22,500 nucleotides of DNA, taken from contig NC_092563.1 of the NCBI RefSeq assembly GCF_037975245.1, forward strand, positions 14,933,094-14,955,593. The letters are read 5' to 3'. This document shows, one piece after another, positions 9,206 to 20,169 of the stretch; position 1 is the stretch's first letter; each line of letters opens with the position of its first letter. The notes beneath the pieces were generated by a model, which ran no database searches, was not told the DNA's origin, and saw only the letters and a program-made list of their open reading frames with translations. This stretch comes from Apostichopus japonicus (Eukaryota > Echinodermata > Holothuroidea > Aspidochirotida > Stichopodidae). Position numbers and translations under genes: made by a program.

Positions 9206-10049
9206 TGCTTCTCAGCAGGACCATGCATTGCCTTGTCATTATACAATAATTGTTAAGGCCTACAATTGCGCTGCTCCAGTAAGAGCGCTTTGGAATATCT
9301 CTGAAATATTCAACATTTGTTTATTGTGTTTCGAATCTAATGGTGCCGCACTGTGACTGTTTCTAAATATTCACTAATATGTAGATTTCGGTTACCAATT
9401 TTATAAAAAAAAAAATGAAATAGTGAAATTAATACTTAAAACATGCAGATGAGGAATTGACTATACCTCTTATTTCTTAGATCTTGAAGATTAGTTAACA
9501 ATTTTGAAAACAAAAGACGGCTAACTCACGTTTCAACTAAAAAATAAAGATGAAAAAGGACACACACACGCAAAGTTAGCCCTGACTGAAGTGGACAGTT
9601 CCATACTAATTTCATGAGATCTTTCGTACAACGGATTTTAATCTCTCATTTCGTTACCCAGAACGTACACAAATACAACGAAAATACACTCACACAACTG
9701 CCAATGATATTCTGTTCACGTGTCCTAGCTCTGACAAAGCATAATACATTTATATGATGAAACGAACAAGATTCATTATCTTCTTCTTTGCATTTTGAAA
9801 CTTGAGAAACGGGACTATGAAAGTAAATATGAGACGATTGAATGGTAATTATTCCAGTAAACTTTAATAAAAGTGATCTTTCTTAAAATTATATTTTGGA
9901 TTCCAGATTTTCGCTTGAGAATCTGATTAGAATTCCCCGGTGCTTCCTGTTTAATAAAAGATTTTGCGTCATCCGTGAATTTTCGGACGAATTTTTAATG
10001 TAACAGGACTCGGTCTCCGAACTACACGTTAAGAAATTAATGCGATAGA
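9206..10049. other. AT-rich non-coding stretch
   Basis: No gene or element recognised; contains an 11-A run at 9405-9415. Confidence 0.5.
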
Positions 10050-10093
10050 TGTGTATATATATATGTATGTGTATGTATGTATGTGTATATATG

Positions 10094-10147
<54 letters not shown>
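10050..10147. repeat. (TATG)n/(TA)n compound microsatellite
   Basis: GTGTATATATATATGTATGT, then TATG repeats, then a long TA run from about 10097 to 10147. The 87-codon frame starting here is mostly Tyr/Ile repeats and not a gene. Confidence 0.95.
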
Positions 10148-10150
<3 letters not shown>

Positions 10151-10966
10151 TGGTATGCCCAAGTACTACTGAAGGCCTGATAGGCGTCGCAATAGCATCG
10201 GTCGCAAGAAGTTTATGTCATTTTCCTTTTCATATACTTTTTTTTAGAAGAAAATCGAGCCAAGTCATTTTTGTGAACAAAACGATGGAAAAACATCAGG
10301 TGATTAATAACTAGCTTGAAAGTTTCTTATTTACTAGTTTTCTCGACTTTTTTTTAATTCTTGGGAGATGTCAAAGGTTCAATCTGCTTGGGGCTGCTTC
10401 AGATAGCATGTCATGGTATAACTGACGTATATGCTGCAGCTCAATGAGGAACTGAAGCCCCTATGTACGAGCCTTGCCACCATACGTTATCGATCGTGAA
10501 ACACTTGACCCACTGGGTGTACTTCCTGTAATTTGGAAGCGCTTATTATTCATTCAATCAAGTATATATACATCTCCAGCAATTTGGCATTTTCCGTTTT
10601 CAGTCGTCATGTCCTGGCCAGGCTATGTTTCCTTGCGTCCTCTCCTTCGTTTTATTTGAAACATGAAGGATATAGTCTGCTAACGTCGTGGTTTATAAAC
10701 AGTCTCAAATTTGATGGTCTGGGTGATTTTGACGATGTTTACATTCTCTACACATTCGCTACTTCCCTTCGCCGGCTGCATGGCTATAGGATGATATTGG
10801 TCTTGCAGGATATGCAAAGGATTGACGAACGAATTTAGTGTAAAGCATTTTTTCTAATTAAAAGAGAACCTAACATAATTTTAATCAGTTCGATTGCGAA
10901 AAGGTGGTACAGTTGTTTCAAATGGAAGCAACTCGCTTGGAAAGTGTTTTCTATTGTTATTGTATT
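10148..10966. other. Non-coding stretch with two overlapping open frames
   Basis: Frames of 61 (10474-10659) and 101 codons (10533-10838) overlap on the + strand in different phases. Neither shows a domain, signal peptide or family resemblance I can identify, and codon use does not favour one. A 3' splice-like TTTTCAG sits at 10598-10604. Of the unexplained frames, the 101-codon one is the least repetitive, but I do not call it a gene. Confidence 0.4.
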
Positions 10967-11096
10967 TGGGGTGGGGGGGGGGGGGTGAGATCAACTTGTA
11001 CCCAAATATAATATATTAAGAGTATTAAGCTTTCTTTCGTCATCAAAATGGCTCAACTCCCCTAATTAACCACTCTCACCCCACCCCCCCCCCACA
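10967..11096. repeat. Convergent G-tract/C-tract inverted pair
   Basis: GGGG T G(13) TGAGA at 10968-10990 faces TCTCACCCCACC...C(10)ACA at 11074-11096. Both tracts are associated with TGAGA/TCTCA, giving an imperfect inverted repeat around ~85 bp. Could be a very short MITE or a chance pair. Confidence 0.45.
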
Positions 11097-11099
11097 CAC

Positions 11100-12080
11100 A
11101 ATGCCAGCCTTCATGAACAAACAGATCATATGTTGATATCAAACGCTTTGCACTGCGAGTGAAGAGCCTAGTGGTTTGGTTTGTAAAACATGGAGCTCAC
11201 GGAGGATAAATAATTCTTTATGCCATATTTTCCCGGTCCCCCTGATCAGACCTCTGCATGGGGCTGTTGATCCCGACTCTCCCCTCTCGCAAGGTCTGAC
11301 CGAACGCATGTGTACGAGGATGGGTGGAATGAAGGGAAGGAGGAGTGACGATATATGGAGGGTATAGGTGAGCATATATGTGACCAAATGTCATCATTCC
11401 GAACTAGTATAGATATTTTGTTTCTAATGGATTAAACAAAAACACATTAGTTATGCATATTTATGACTTTGTAAACTCATGTGTCTGTATATGAAATTTG
11501 TAAAATCTCTTATATATCAAAGTATTTGACAGTTGATTGAACTGCTTCATGCCTCCGAGCAGTATCTGTATAGGTTTTCGGACAGAGACGCAAATTCTGT
11601 TGGGGTGACTGTAACGGTCTGGTTGTGTATATCACATGTACTCTCTTGTCAGCGTTCCTGTTCTCTTATAGAATACGGTAACAAGCCTGCAAGCAAACGT
11701 CCTTGAACACATACACCAGATACTTCACTATTGTTATTAGAAAACTGATTGATTTTTTGGGGGGTACAAATGTCAACGGCGCACCTAACTATGGTTTTAT
11801 ATATGTGTAACACTTTTTAAGAATACTCGAAATGTCCCAAAATCGTACACCTCTAAGTCATGGAAGGAACCCACACAATAATTCTTGTTCTTCCCAGATA
11901 AGACAAATGTGACCCAAGCTTGGTTAATTTGAAGCAAAAACTGAAGGGAATAGTTAACTTTCCCTTTCCCAGGACCTCTCTTCTTATTTATTCTTCTCTG
12001 CCGGTCACATATACAAAGTGTAGAACCACAGCTATAAACAATCAGTTTGGGTCATCGCTCAACGTTTATTGTCCACAAGT
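11100..12080. other. Non-coding stretch
   Basis: No gene recognised. An 8-bp inverted pair TCAGACCT (11246-11253) and AGGTCTGA (11292-11299) lies in a somewhat GC-richer patch, where short frames are open on both strands (11139-11387 minus, 11176-11367 plus) without a recognisable product. Confidence 0.45.
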
Positions 12081-12083
12081 GTG

Positions 12084-12091
12084 TGACGTCA
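12084..12091. promoter_or_regulatory. CRE palindrome TGACGTCA
   Basis: Perfect 8-bp cAMP-response-element palindrome. One of six in the window (also 3794, 4815, 12738, 12830, 21752). Confidence 0.4.
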
Positions 12092-12458
12092 TTGAATTGT
12101 CTCTCTTTTTCTTTTTTTAGTATACTCGTATATTTGGTCGTAGCCAATAGAAAAAGTCCGGGAGCGGGGATCCATAGGGTTTTCTGCCAGTGGTGCAATC
12201 ATTTGAAATTGGTCACAGCCCCCGGCAGAGGTGGTTGTTTTTCTATTATAATTTAAAAGCTAACCATTAAATGCCTCAACTTGCCAAGTAGCATAATCCA
12301 TTGTGTGTGCCAGTGGGTACATGATTAAATTCGGAAAACGTTCATGCGAAAATCACATTGTTTTTCACCATCTGTTACTACACTATAATAGTTGGTTTAT
12401 TAATTCTCCCTAAAGTTAAATTTGATAAATTTAGGATATAAATTGTGACGTACGTGTG

Positions 12459-12483
12459 TGTGTGTATGGTCGGCATACACACA
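12459..12483. repeat. Short perfect hairpin in (GT)/(CA) repeat
   Basis: TGTGTGTATG (12459-12468), loop GTCGG, then CATACACACA (12474-12483): ten perfect base pairs at the junction of a GT tract and a CA tract. Confidence 0.75.
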
Positions 12484-12599
12484 TATATAATGTACACGCA
12501 TGTACATAATGCACATACCCACAAAGACCTATCTAATATGAAATATAGGATTTAGTCAGACTTGTTATATTGAATGTGCTGGCTACATTTATCACGTTG

Positions 12600-12850
12600 T
12601 CACTATAGTCGATTGCACAATGCGCTTGCGCAAATCGGAGAGTATTTTGTTTTTATGACGGTTCGTTCCGAAGTATAAGTAACTGATAAAAAAAATAAAA
12701 TTAGTTTGATGCGTTTATATGACCATGGCAACTTAAATGACGTCAGTAAAATTGACAATACAAACTACTTATCATAGACGCTATCGGGATGAAATAGTGT
12801 ATATGTGCAATTTGAGGCACTTATATAAATGACGTCATCTTATCACCATA
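12600..12850. promoter_or_regulatory. Candidate cis-regulatory cluster
   Basis: Within 250 bases: an NRF1-like TGCGCTTGCGCA (12621-12632, one mismatch to TGCGCATGCGCA); an X-box-like ATGACCATGGCAAC (right half perfect); perfect CREs at 12738-12745 and 12830-12837, both inside the 11-mer AAATGACGTCA; and CTTATC GATA-like sites. Such clustering resembles an enhancer or promoter, but no adjacent gene is visible. A repeated element carrying these motifs is the main alternative. Confidence 0.35.
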
Positions 12851-14191
12851 GTGTAGGCTGCTCTAGGATTCGCGAATAGGATGTATATATAATTTCAAAG
12901 GTCTCAAGTACCAGTGATTTTCCCCAATGCCTTTTAAAGGCCTCCAAACGAGCAGCCTGTATGAAATAGACCAAAATAAATGCCTGGTCTCTCTCACGGA
13001 ATGAACGTGATTTAATAAAACAAGGTTTAGAGTCCAATTAGTTTGGTCATCATTTTTGACAAATATATTTTGCGTGAAATTGAATCAATAATAGTTAATT
13101 TCTCAAGTAATGAAGTGAGAAAGAGGGTAAGAATGAACGACAGATACAGGAAGGGTGGGTCTGGACTTTTCTGAACAATATACGAACAAGTCTATGTATC
13201 GATATATCTATAAATATATCTATATATATATATATATATATATGTCTGTATTAATTTTACCAATTAATCTTACCGTTATTGTTATAAAATAGCCCTTCCC
13301 ATAAGTCACTCAACCTCATTTCTCATAAGCAAAGCCTCCCCACAACTTTCTTATAATTTAGCTGCCTTTTAACTTTCGTCAAATAGGTCATTGACTATCC
13401 CTTGACTCAAGCTATACTGCTAATCCAATATCATCCTCAGATTGTCAAATTACCAAGTGAACCACTTTCTCTCTGAGAGGCCATGATTCATTCTTAAGCG
13501 ATCTTTCTTTTGGGAACAGCCTGATAAAATATTTATACTTCTAATTTGGAGACTACATCTTCCAAACACTTCCCGGAGGAACGACTATATATATGTATAT
13601 ATGTCCTGAGTATCTATAATGCCTCCTTGTGTACGTTAGTGTACACATATATGCGAACATAGCAAGATGTGGTTGAACGCGTCTCTCTATCTCATGTGCA
13701 TACGGTTTCATTGTGTACTGAAGACATATACCGCACTGTTAGATATGCATAACATGGGTTATTAATATGTTCGGCTTGTTTTCATGCGAGAAGACCGTTT
13801 TGCCAAATTAATATGAAGTATTATATTCATTAATTCAGAACGAAAAGGCTAATTAAAAATCGGTATAATCGTTAAGGGTCGAAGGTTAAATATTATGTTG
13901 TATATGCACCTTCAATCAAAACATTACCGTACTCCTGAATCTCTTCTTAGTCCTAACTTGCGTTGAATGTATACTTGATTTAGATAGTAGGATATTATTT
14001 GTAATTTAGAAGGGCGGAAGGGGAGGGTGGTATAGAGGGTAGAGAGGGTCACCTCATATTACAAATGTTATGTATAGGTAGCTGACTAAGTTATGTCAAC
14101 ACGAATTTCTGTTGAGAGTTTGCACTTCCTATCGGCATTAAATATTAGCCTGTCTAAAACCACCGCAGTTTACGCGGGCTCGTATAGCCAC
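12851..14191. other. Non-coding stretch
   Basis: No gene recognised. Contains (TA)n at 13201-13244, a palindrome TGTGTAC-gttagt-GTACACA near 13629-13648, and a minus-strand 64-codon frame (12843-13037) that is not repetitive but matches no family I know. Confidence 0.45.
13201..13244. repeat. (TA)n/(TATC) microsatellite
   Basis: GATATATCTATAAATATATC followed by about 24 bases of pure TA. Confidence 0.85.
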
Positions 14192-14220
14192 GGGGGGGGG
14201 GGGGAGGGGGGAGCTGGGGC
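14192..14220. repeat. Poly-G tract (13 G) and G-rich patch
   Basis: Thirteen G, A, six G, then AGCTGGGG. It can form a G-quadruplex on the + strand. Frames open on both strands here are G/C-tract artefacts. Confidence 0.85.
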
Positions 14221-14358
14221 AATGCCCACAAATTTCGATTATACCCGCCTTTATTTCTTCAAAATTATGGTTTCCGTAATGGACTTCTATTGTGGATCCA
14301 TGGCCCCTCAAACAAAAATTCCGCCCCTCCAAACAAACACTCTTTCCGTCCAAATTTG

Positions 14359-14451
14359 CTAAACTGGCAACGGGCCCGATTTCACGTCCGCAATCTCGCT
14401 CATAAAACTAGTCCTTTCTCCTCCTCTGTGATGTACGCGCGTGCGTCACAC
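14359..14451. other. CpG cluster with Z-DNA-prone core
   Basis: About ten CpGs in 95 bases. The stretch 14432-14446, TGTACGCGCGTGCGT, alternates pyrimidine and purine for 15 bases, the pattern favouring Z-DNA. Confidence 0.45.
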
Positions 14452-15084
14452 GGTGTCTGAATACTTCATAGTCTTTACGTTAATGCAAAGAGACATAGAT
14501 GCGCTTAGAGTGCTCTTTATAGTATACGCTATGGTATAACATTATATAGACGGTTAATTCCATTGACTCTTTTCTCCACATTCATGCCCTTTGGTTGAAA
14601 ACGGATTTATCGCCGGTGAGGTTGTTAAGGGTATAATGCCGGTGTATTGACTGACTATACAGGAGAGAATTAATGTATGTGCTGTAGGTTACTTATAGTA
14701 GCTATCTATGGAGATCAAGATGGCCGAATTCAGTGCAATTAAGTAGGTTATTTGCATATCAAGGTACTTAAGCCTTCAACCCGCAGGTGTATAAGCTGAT
14801 GACAATGATGATTCAGCTTCAAGAGACAGTTTAAGAGAAAAAATTTGCCCTTGGAGTTACCCTTGGGAACTACTTTTTACCGTCTGTTTTGTCAAAGAAC
14901 GGAGTTTTCCTTAATTCAATGCTCAATTGCACATATAGAAACAGAACAGAATTATGGACACACTATACCATTATACATGTAATAAGTGAAGAAATACATA
15001 ACGTTATTTAAACATTTGTTGTTGTTGTAATAAGTTACACCAGACAGCTATATATTTAAGACTATACTATATACCTTGTAAAGA
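14452..15084. other. AT-rich non-coding stretch
   Basis: No gene or mobile element recognised; only short TTG repeats near 15017. Confidence 0.5.
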
Positions 15085-15143
15085 ACACCCACTCCCCCAT
15101 CCCACCCATTTCCACCCCCCCCCCCCCCGCCCCCTATACCCCG
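15085..15143. repeat. C-rich patch with poly-C tract (14 C)
   Basis: Run of 14 C at 15115-15128 inside a 59-base C-rich segment. The minus strand has G-quadruplex potential. An 80-codon minus frame through it gives a Gly/Trp-rich end and is not a gene. Confidence 0.85.
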
Positions 15144-16466
15144 ACACATGCCAAATCAAACCAAAGGAAGCAAAAGGGATGCACCTTAACAATGTCGCAT
15201 GACGTGCGTGAAAAATCTTATATAGCCAATTACATATAGCATACATACTTGCAGTAAGAGAACAACATGAGTACCAGTCTGAGTACAATTCCCTTTGGTG
15301 TGAGTACAAGTATACGAGTAGTAGGCTCCAAGCGCGACTCGTCCGAGCACGGCAGCCTAGTTTTTCTTTAGCACATAGCCCTATACAATAGTTTCCAAAA
15401 TGTCTGGAATATATGCTTACACAAACTGACGAGGCCGTGGGCAGACATAATAGTAGTGTAGTACCAGTTCACTAAATCGTGACATGTATGATAGTATGTG
15501 ACATTATTTGGCGACTCTTTAACACAAAGAATTATATGCAATGTATGAAATTTTATTTTTATTGTCGAAATACGATCGTACCTCCTCATATAACTTTGTA
15601 TCAAAAGGAATTCGTAACTATAAAAGCCAAATATATATATATATATATATACAGGCAGGAATGCCAATTTAGAGACACGCCAGCCTATAAAGCCTCTCTT
15701 TGATCGTGCAGTTCGTATACCTAGTGCGTCAATTATAGGACATTGAATTTGCCGTGTATATAATTAATATAGGTTTATAGTCAACGCGGGGCACGTTTTA
15801 ATACATGTATATATTCGACTTAAAATGAAAAATAATGTCAAAATAAATTAAACACCTGCTATCACTTTATCCAATAATTAACAATGCTAATTTCAGGTAA
15901 CGATATTGTTATGGAATAAGAATTATAGAAATCATTTCATTTTTGGCGTGAAATATAGGTCAGTTTGATTATTAATGAGAAAAATCGGAAGAGGTTGAAG
16001 GTCACTAGATTTGCATAATATAGTAATGAAGACTATACGGTACCTCCAGGTGTTTTAACTATTATCCCCTTTCACGCATTATACCTCTTTAATCTGCAAA
16101 AACACTAACAAAGAACGGTGATATTAATAAACAACACCACTATATGATATGCCCATCTCATTATCACGGTGAGGGTACAAATACACTTTAGGTTATATCC
16201 GATAGAAAGTGCATTCCCATGAACAAAAGAACGTAGGCTACTTCCTTTGTATACTGTATATCCTTCACAATCAAGAACATGTCCTATGGGTATTTAATGT
16301 GGATTATTATGTGGATAGGCTAACAAGTTGTGACTGTGGTATAGGTGAATACTGTTAGTATATAGCCTATACCGTTGTATATGCGTGTCCGAATAAAAAA
16401 TGGAAACTACAGAAGCTGAGCTAACACGCGTGGTCTATATGGCATATACCCCTAGTCGTTCGAAAT
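15144..16466. other. AT-rich non-coding stretch
   Basis: No gene recognised. Repeated TGAGTAC motifs at 15268, 15280 and 15300, and (TA)n at 15630-15651. Frames of 99 codons (minus) and 74 codons (plus) overlap here on opposite strands, neither credible. Confidence 0.45.
15630..15651. repeat. (TA)n microsatellite, short
   Basis: About 20 bases of AT dinucleotides. Confidence 0.9.
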
Positions 16467-16485
16467 GGGAAGGGAAGGGAAGGGG
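16467..16485 (+). other. Canonical G-quadruplex motif
   Basis: GGGAAGGGAAGGGAAGGGG: four G-runs with three AA loops, the compact pattern expected for a stable parallel quadruplex. GGGAAGGGGG at 16491-16500 adds two more runs. Confidence 0.8.
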
Positions 16486-16505
16486 TATATGGGAAGGGGG
16501 CCCGG

Positions 16506-18990
16506 GTGCATTGTGTCTTCATTCGTTCTTCCCTTCTCTCTCCCCGTCGGCTTGAGGAAAGTGAAAAATACATCGGTAACACACACCACAGGAATAAAAT
16601 GTTCGCACATGTATCAAGTGCAGAAGTAGATAAAACGTAATGTCAAGCCCTTGCTGTTGTCTGAATTTTCGTCTGCCGCAACGATGCGGTTGTTGTTGAC
16701 AATAACGAGGTATATACGCACTGTAAACATAGTACCAGCAACTCACTATATAAAACACACGTGTGACCTTACAATGTACAATTTGTCAACTTAATTTCAG
16801 AGAGAATATGAGACAAGGCCTTTTCATTCAGCTATTATTTAGATTCAGAGATAAAAAGGCATATTAGCTCGAAATCAGTATCATCACGCCTTTTTTAACT
16901 GATTTATAATTTATAGTGAGGAAATGACATTTAACGTGAGGGAAAAAATAATTATGAAAATAAGAATAAAATTTGCACAAAAAAAGAAAGCTTAAAATCT
17001 AGGAAGATTGACAATTCTTTCGGAAATATATTCTGATCAATAAACGTAACGAAAGGTTTAATGATCCCAAAATTTAACATGTTCGGGGAAAAAAATTGGA
17101 AAAAATGTTTTGATTAGTGCCATATATGTGTTCTGAATTTTTTAATTATTCACAGAAATTTTTAGAATTTTTAATGAGACAATAAACTATCACATCGGAG
17201 AGGATAAAATGATTTAAAATGTCATATTATTTGAACTAGTGAGTTGTTGGTTGTCTCTGCTTTCGACGAATTATTAGACTGCGATGACGTGGTGGCCGTG
17301 AAATGATTTAGTTTTAGTAAGAGCTGATATAACCTAACGTTGGTTTCTTTGTAATACAATCTCTTTCGAGTGTGCAAATTCTGAAGTACACTCAAGGAGG
17401 AAATTTTGGTTTATTAACTACTCATCCACGCATGTGCAGAATTATATATTTCACGTTCATTTGTGAAAATTAGAATGTCATTATTAACTGCATGCATATA
17501 CTGGTTGAGCCTATATTTATGTTCATCTATATGATTGTGTGTGTACAAGTCTACGTTCAGGAAATAAACTCATTTTTGCTTTTGATCACTTCAGCCGTAA
17601 TTCATGACTTTCTGCCTGAATGGCTTTCGTTTAAAATTTGCAAAAATATCCGTCATATGAAATATAGAATATGTTGAAGATGTTGATACGGTGTTTGATA
17701 TTGATTCTGTCCAATACTAATTAAAGCTGTATTGATTTATGTTGTTTACATACTCTCGTTATACTGTTTAAGTTATGTTTGTTTATGATTCAAGTGGAAT
17801 CCCGAACAGAAATATCTCCCTACGATATATGTTGTATATGTGTATAACATATACCAAGACCTGGATACTATATAGCAGCTTATTAACTGTCAACGCGAAA
17901 ATGGAATATATCTATAAAATTTTGATAGAAGTTTATTACATAATTAAATTGCAAGTTAGACTTTTATCAGTCGTAAAATGTTGTTACAGGTTTCCTAGGT
18001 AATTAAATATCACCAGAGTTATGTATACACATGTCTGAAAGTATATTCTTCATTTTGAATTTCTACGCATTATTTGTCAAAGTATAAGTAATAGTTTGTT
18101 GTAAATGCCACTTTCGGCGATCGATCTGGCTAGGTAGATAGGCTACCGACAGCGTTGTGTGAATATACGCTGAAACTTTCTAACCTAAGGTATCTAGTAG
18201 GTCGTAAACTCGAGTCCTAGCTAGACAAAGTACCATATATAGATATGTGTTTTCAGTCCCTAGTGACATTTTGACATATATACAAGATGATAGCTCTCAA
18301 AACACGACGTTTAAACTAGGATAACTCGCTCGGAAAAGCAACTATATAGATTTTTCTTAGCTGTTTAGGTGAAATTATTCTTCATATATGTCTCTGTCAT
18401 AAAAACCAAAGATGATAGTTGGGTTTCTGCCTTATAGTGAGCAAATCCCATTCGATTATCAACAAACGTTTTGTGAAAATCAATTAAAACAATTAACATA
18501 TTTATGAAACAATAATTTTATTAAATTCAATTAAATTAATTGGATGGCCACCTGACCCGAAGTCGATAAGTTGTTTGGCTTTCCCGTATAATGCGACTGT
18601 TTCCGTAGTCGTGAAAGAATCTTTCTGTTCGATGAAATATTATCTTGAAAGTTTGTCTGTTCTCGTGCACAACATATTTTTCTAGTGATATTTTATTCTA
18701 TTAATTCTACTGTTCTGTATCAGGGCCTCTGATTGGATAATCTCTATAACTGTTAAAAATTACCTACAGAGGCTTTTCGCACTAGACAAGCAATTTGTTG
18801 GCAGTTTTTTCTCTCAAATATTTCTACACTGCAAGGAGTATAAAATGACAAATTGTTCCAAAGTGATACATAATTGGTGTCTATTGTAGCTCTCACGACC
18901 CACAGCAGAAACAATGCAATCAAAGCAAAAACAATGACATCACCCAATCCTCACTGGCATACATTAAAGCACTTACATATTGTAATTAAT
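16506..18990. other. AT-rich non-coding stretch
   Basis: The longest part of the window without a recognisable feature. Short open frames (minus 16519-16758, plus 17492-17677, plus 17775-18002, minus 18753-18947) look like chance translations rich in Ile/Tyr/Leu. No SINE boxes, transposon ends or splice-bounded conserved peptide were found by eye. Confidence 0.5.
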
Positions 18991-19048
18991 ATATCTCTCT
19001 CTCCACCCCACCCCACCCCCACCCCCTCTCTATCTCTATCTCTCTTTC
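18991..19048. repeat. (CT)n/(CACCC)n pyrimidine tract
   Basis: TATCTCTCTCTC, then CCACCCCACCCC-type repeats, then CTCTCTATCTCTATC. It is all pyrimidine on the + strand except for scattered A. The minus frame over it gives Glu/Arg/Gly repeats. Confidence 0.85.
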
Positions 19049-19739
19049 ATTGTAAAGTGAAATATTTAGTTTTGCCAAAAATTTGTTTCGCTTTAATCCT
19101 TGATTCGTTTCCATGGTGATCAATGAGTTGAAAGTGACATTTTGATTCAAATCTGTTGTCAATTGTTTGTAATCAAGTTTTGAATCATAAACCCAACCTA
19201 AATATTGACGACCTTGCTTCCGCTTGTCATAAGGAAATTTATGATATGTAAAAGTACTTAATATACAAAAGAAGAGTTTGTTTCTAAAATTCATGACACT
19301 GGATGACAAATTGAGCAGGGACATGTTGTTGAACACTGTTAAGGGAAACATGGACGTGATACAAACAACATTTTTTGATGTCTGAATCAATAACATTTTC
19401 AACGAAAATAAGAGAGCAAAATGTTTATGCATTATGCATGATTTAACCATCGTTTGTTAAATAAATTACCTCTGAACCGCACGTCTATATGAAGAAAACG
19501 AGACACTTACCGTGACTAAATCAACTTTTTCACTTTCCAAACTGGTCTACATGTTCATTTATTTTTGATAAACATAGGTCCTATCATCTAAATTGTTGAA
19601 AGTTATGACCTATAGTATATTCGCCATTAGCACACAGAATGGAACAGAAATGGAAAAAGAAAACAGGAATAAACAGATAAAACAAGACAAGACTTGAAAA
19701 TTGACTTCAGTGAAACTTGCTGGTTAGTGGGAAAGTGCA
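19049..19739. other. AT-rich non-coding stretch
   Basis: Includes most of the longest open frame in the window (minus 18986-19450, 154 codons). Its C-terminal part is translated CT repeat and the remainder shows no family resemblance or signal I can identify, so I do not annotate a gene. Confidence 0.45.
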
Positions 19740-19747
19740 TAGTCAGT
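19740..19747 (+). repeat. Target-site duplication TAGTCAGT, left
   Basis: Identical to 20117-20124; directly abuts the terminal CAG of the MITE. Confidence 0.9.
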
Positions 19748-20116
19748 CAGTGGCGTAGGAAGGTACTTTCGAGTGGGGGGGGGGGGGGCTGAAGACTGAT
19801 GGCCGGCCTGGGGGAGGAGTCTAAGGGGAGGGGTGTTCCCCTCCCCTATGGATTTTTTTTTTGCATTTCCAGGTGGCCTCAGATGCAATTTGGTGCAATA
19901 TAGCACACTTCAACACCCACTCCATTTTGTAAATAATTTTGCATTTTCACCTGGCCTTAGTTGCAATTTGGTGCTCCAAATGAGATTTTTTTCTCATTTG
20001 GAAATGAAAAAGGGGTTTTCTGACTTGCGGAGCGGGGGGGGGGCGGAATGATATCTGCCCCCATATTTTTCACTGGAGGGGCTGGCGCCCCCAGCCCCCC
20101 GATTCCTACTCCCTTG
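19748..20116. mobile_element. hAT-like MITE, copy 1 (369 bp)
   Basis: The left end CAGTGGCGTAGGAAGG and the reverse complement of the right end, CAAGGGAGTAGGAATCGG, form terminal inverted repeats. The element is flanked by a perfect 8-bp direct repeat TAGTCAGT (19740-19747 and 20117-20124), the target duplication size of hAT transposons. Inside are a 14-G run (19775-19788), a second 10-G run (20034-20043) and a C-rich right end. It also has two related ~40-bp blocks 77 bases apart (from 19861 and 19938), both with GCATTT..C..TGGCCT and TGCAATTTGGTGC. It has no transposase and would need one in trans. The 72-codon plus frame and 60-codon minus frame here are by-products of the element. Confidence 0.9.
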
Positions 20117-20124
20117 TAGTCAGT
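20117..20124 (+). repeat. Target-site duplication TAGTCAGT, right
   Basis: Identical to 19740-19747; directly follows the terminal TTG of the MITE. Confidence 0.9.
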
Positions 20125-20153
20125 ACATGAAGCTGTAAATCTAAAGCTACCTT

Positions 20154-20166
20154 TGACCCGTGACCT
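20154..20166. promoter_or_regulatory. DR1 nuclear-receptor-like site
   Basis: TGACCC-G-TGACCT reads AGGTCA-C-GGGTCA on the minus strand: two AGGTCA-type half sites, one base apart, both next to AAA/TTT context (AAAGGTCA). This is the DR1 pattern bound by RXR/HNF4/COUP-type receptors. It lies 30 bases past the MITE; no gene is visible nearby. Confidence 0.35.
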
Positions 20167-20169
20167 TTG

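Noticed and set aside
10533-10838. 101-codon plus-strand open frame, non-repetitive
   Set aside because: No recognisable domain, and an overlapping frame in another phase is also open. I cannot support an exon without transcript evidence.
12140-12245. Possible further MITE (GGGAGCGGGGATCCATAGGG ... CCCCCGGCAGAGGTGG)
   Set aside because: One end resembles the 8027 element, but I could not find a matching inverted end or target duplication.
12843-13037. 64-codon minus-strand frame that faintly resembles retrotransposon-type protein
   Set aside because: No reverse-transcriptase or integrase motif can be pointed to; too short and unaligned to claim.
15268-15310. Three TGAGTAC repeats
   Set aside because: Spacing is irregular (12 and 20 bases) and the motif is short; not distinguishable from chance or a decayed tandem repeat.
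18986-19450. Longest open frame in the window (154 codons, minus strand)
   Set aside because: The C-terminal end is translated CT/CACCC repeat, no family resemblance is visible, and AT-rich DNA with few stops in one frame can give this length by chance.
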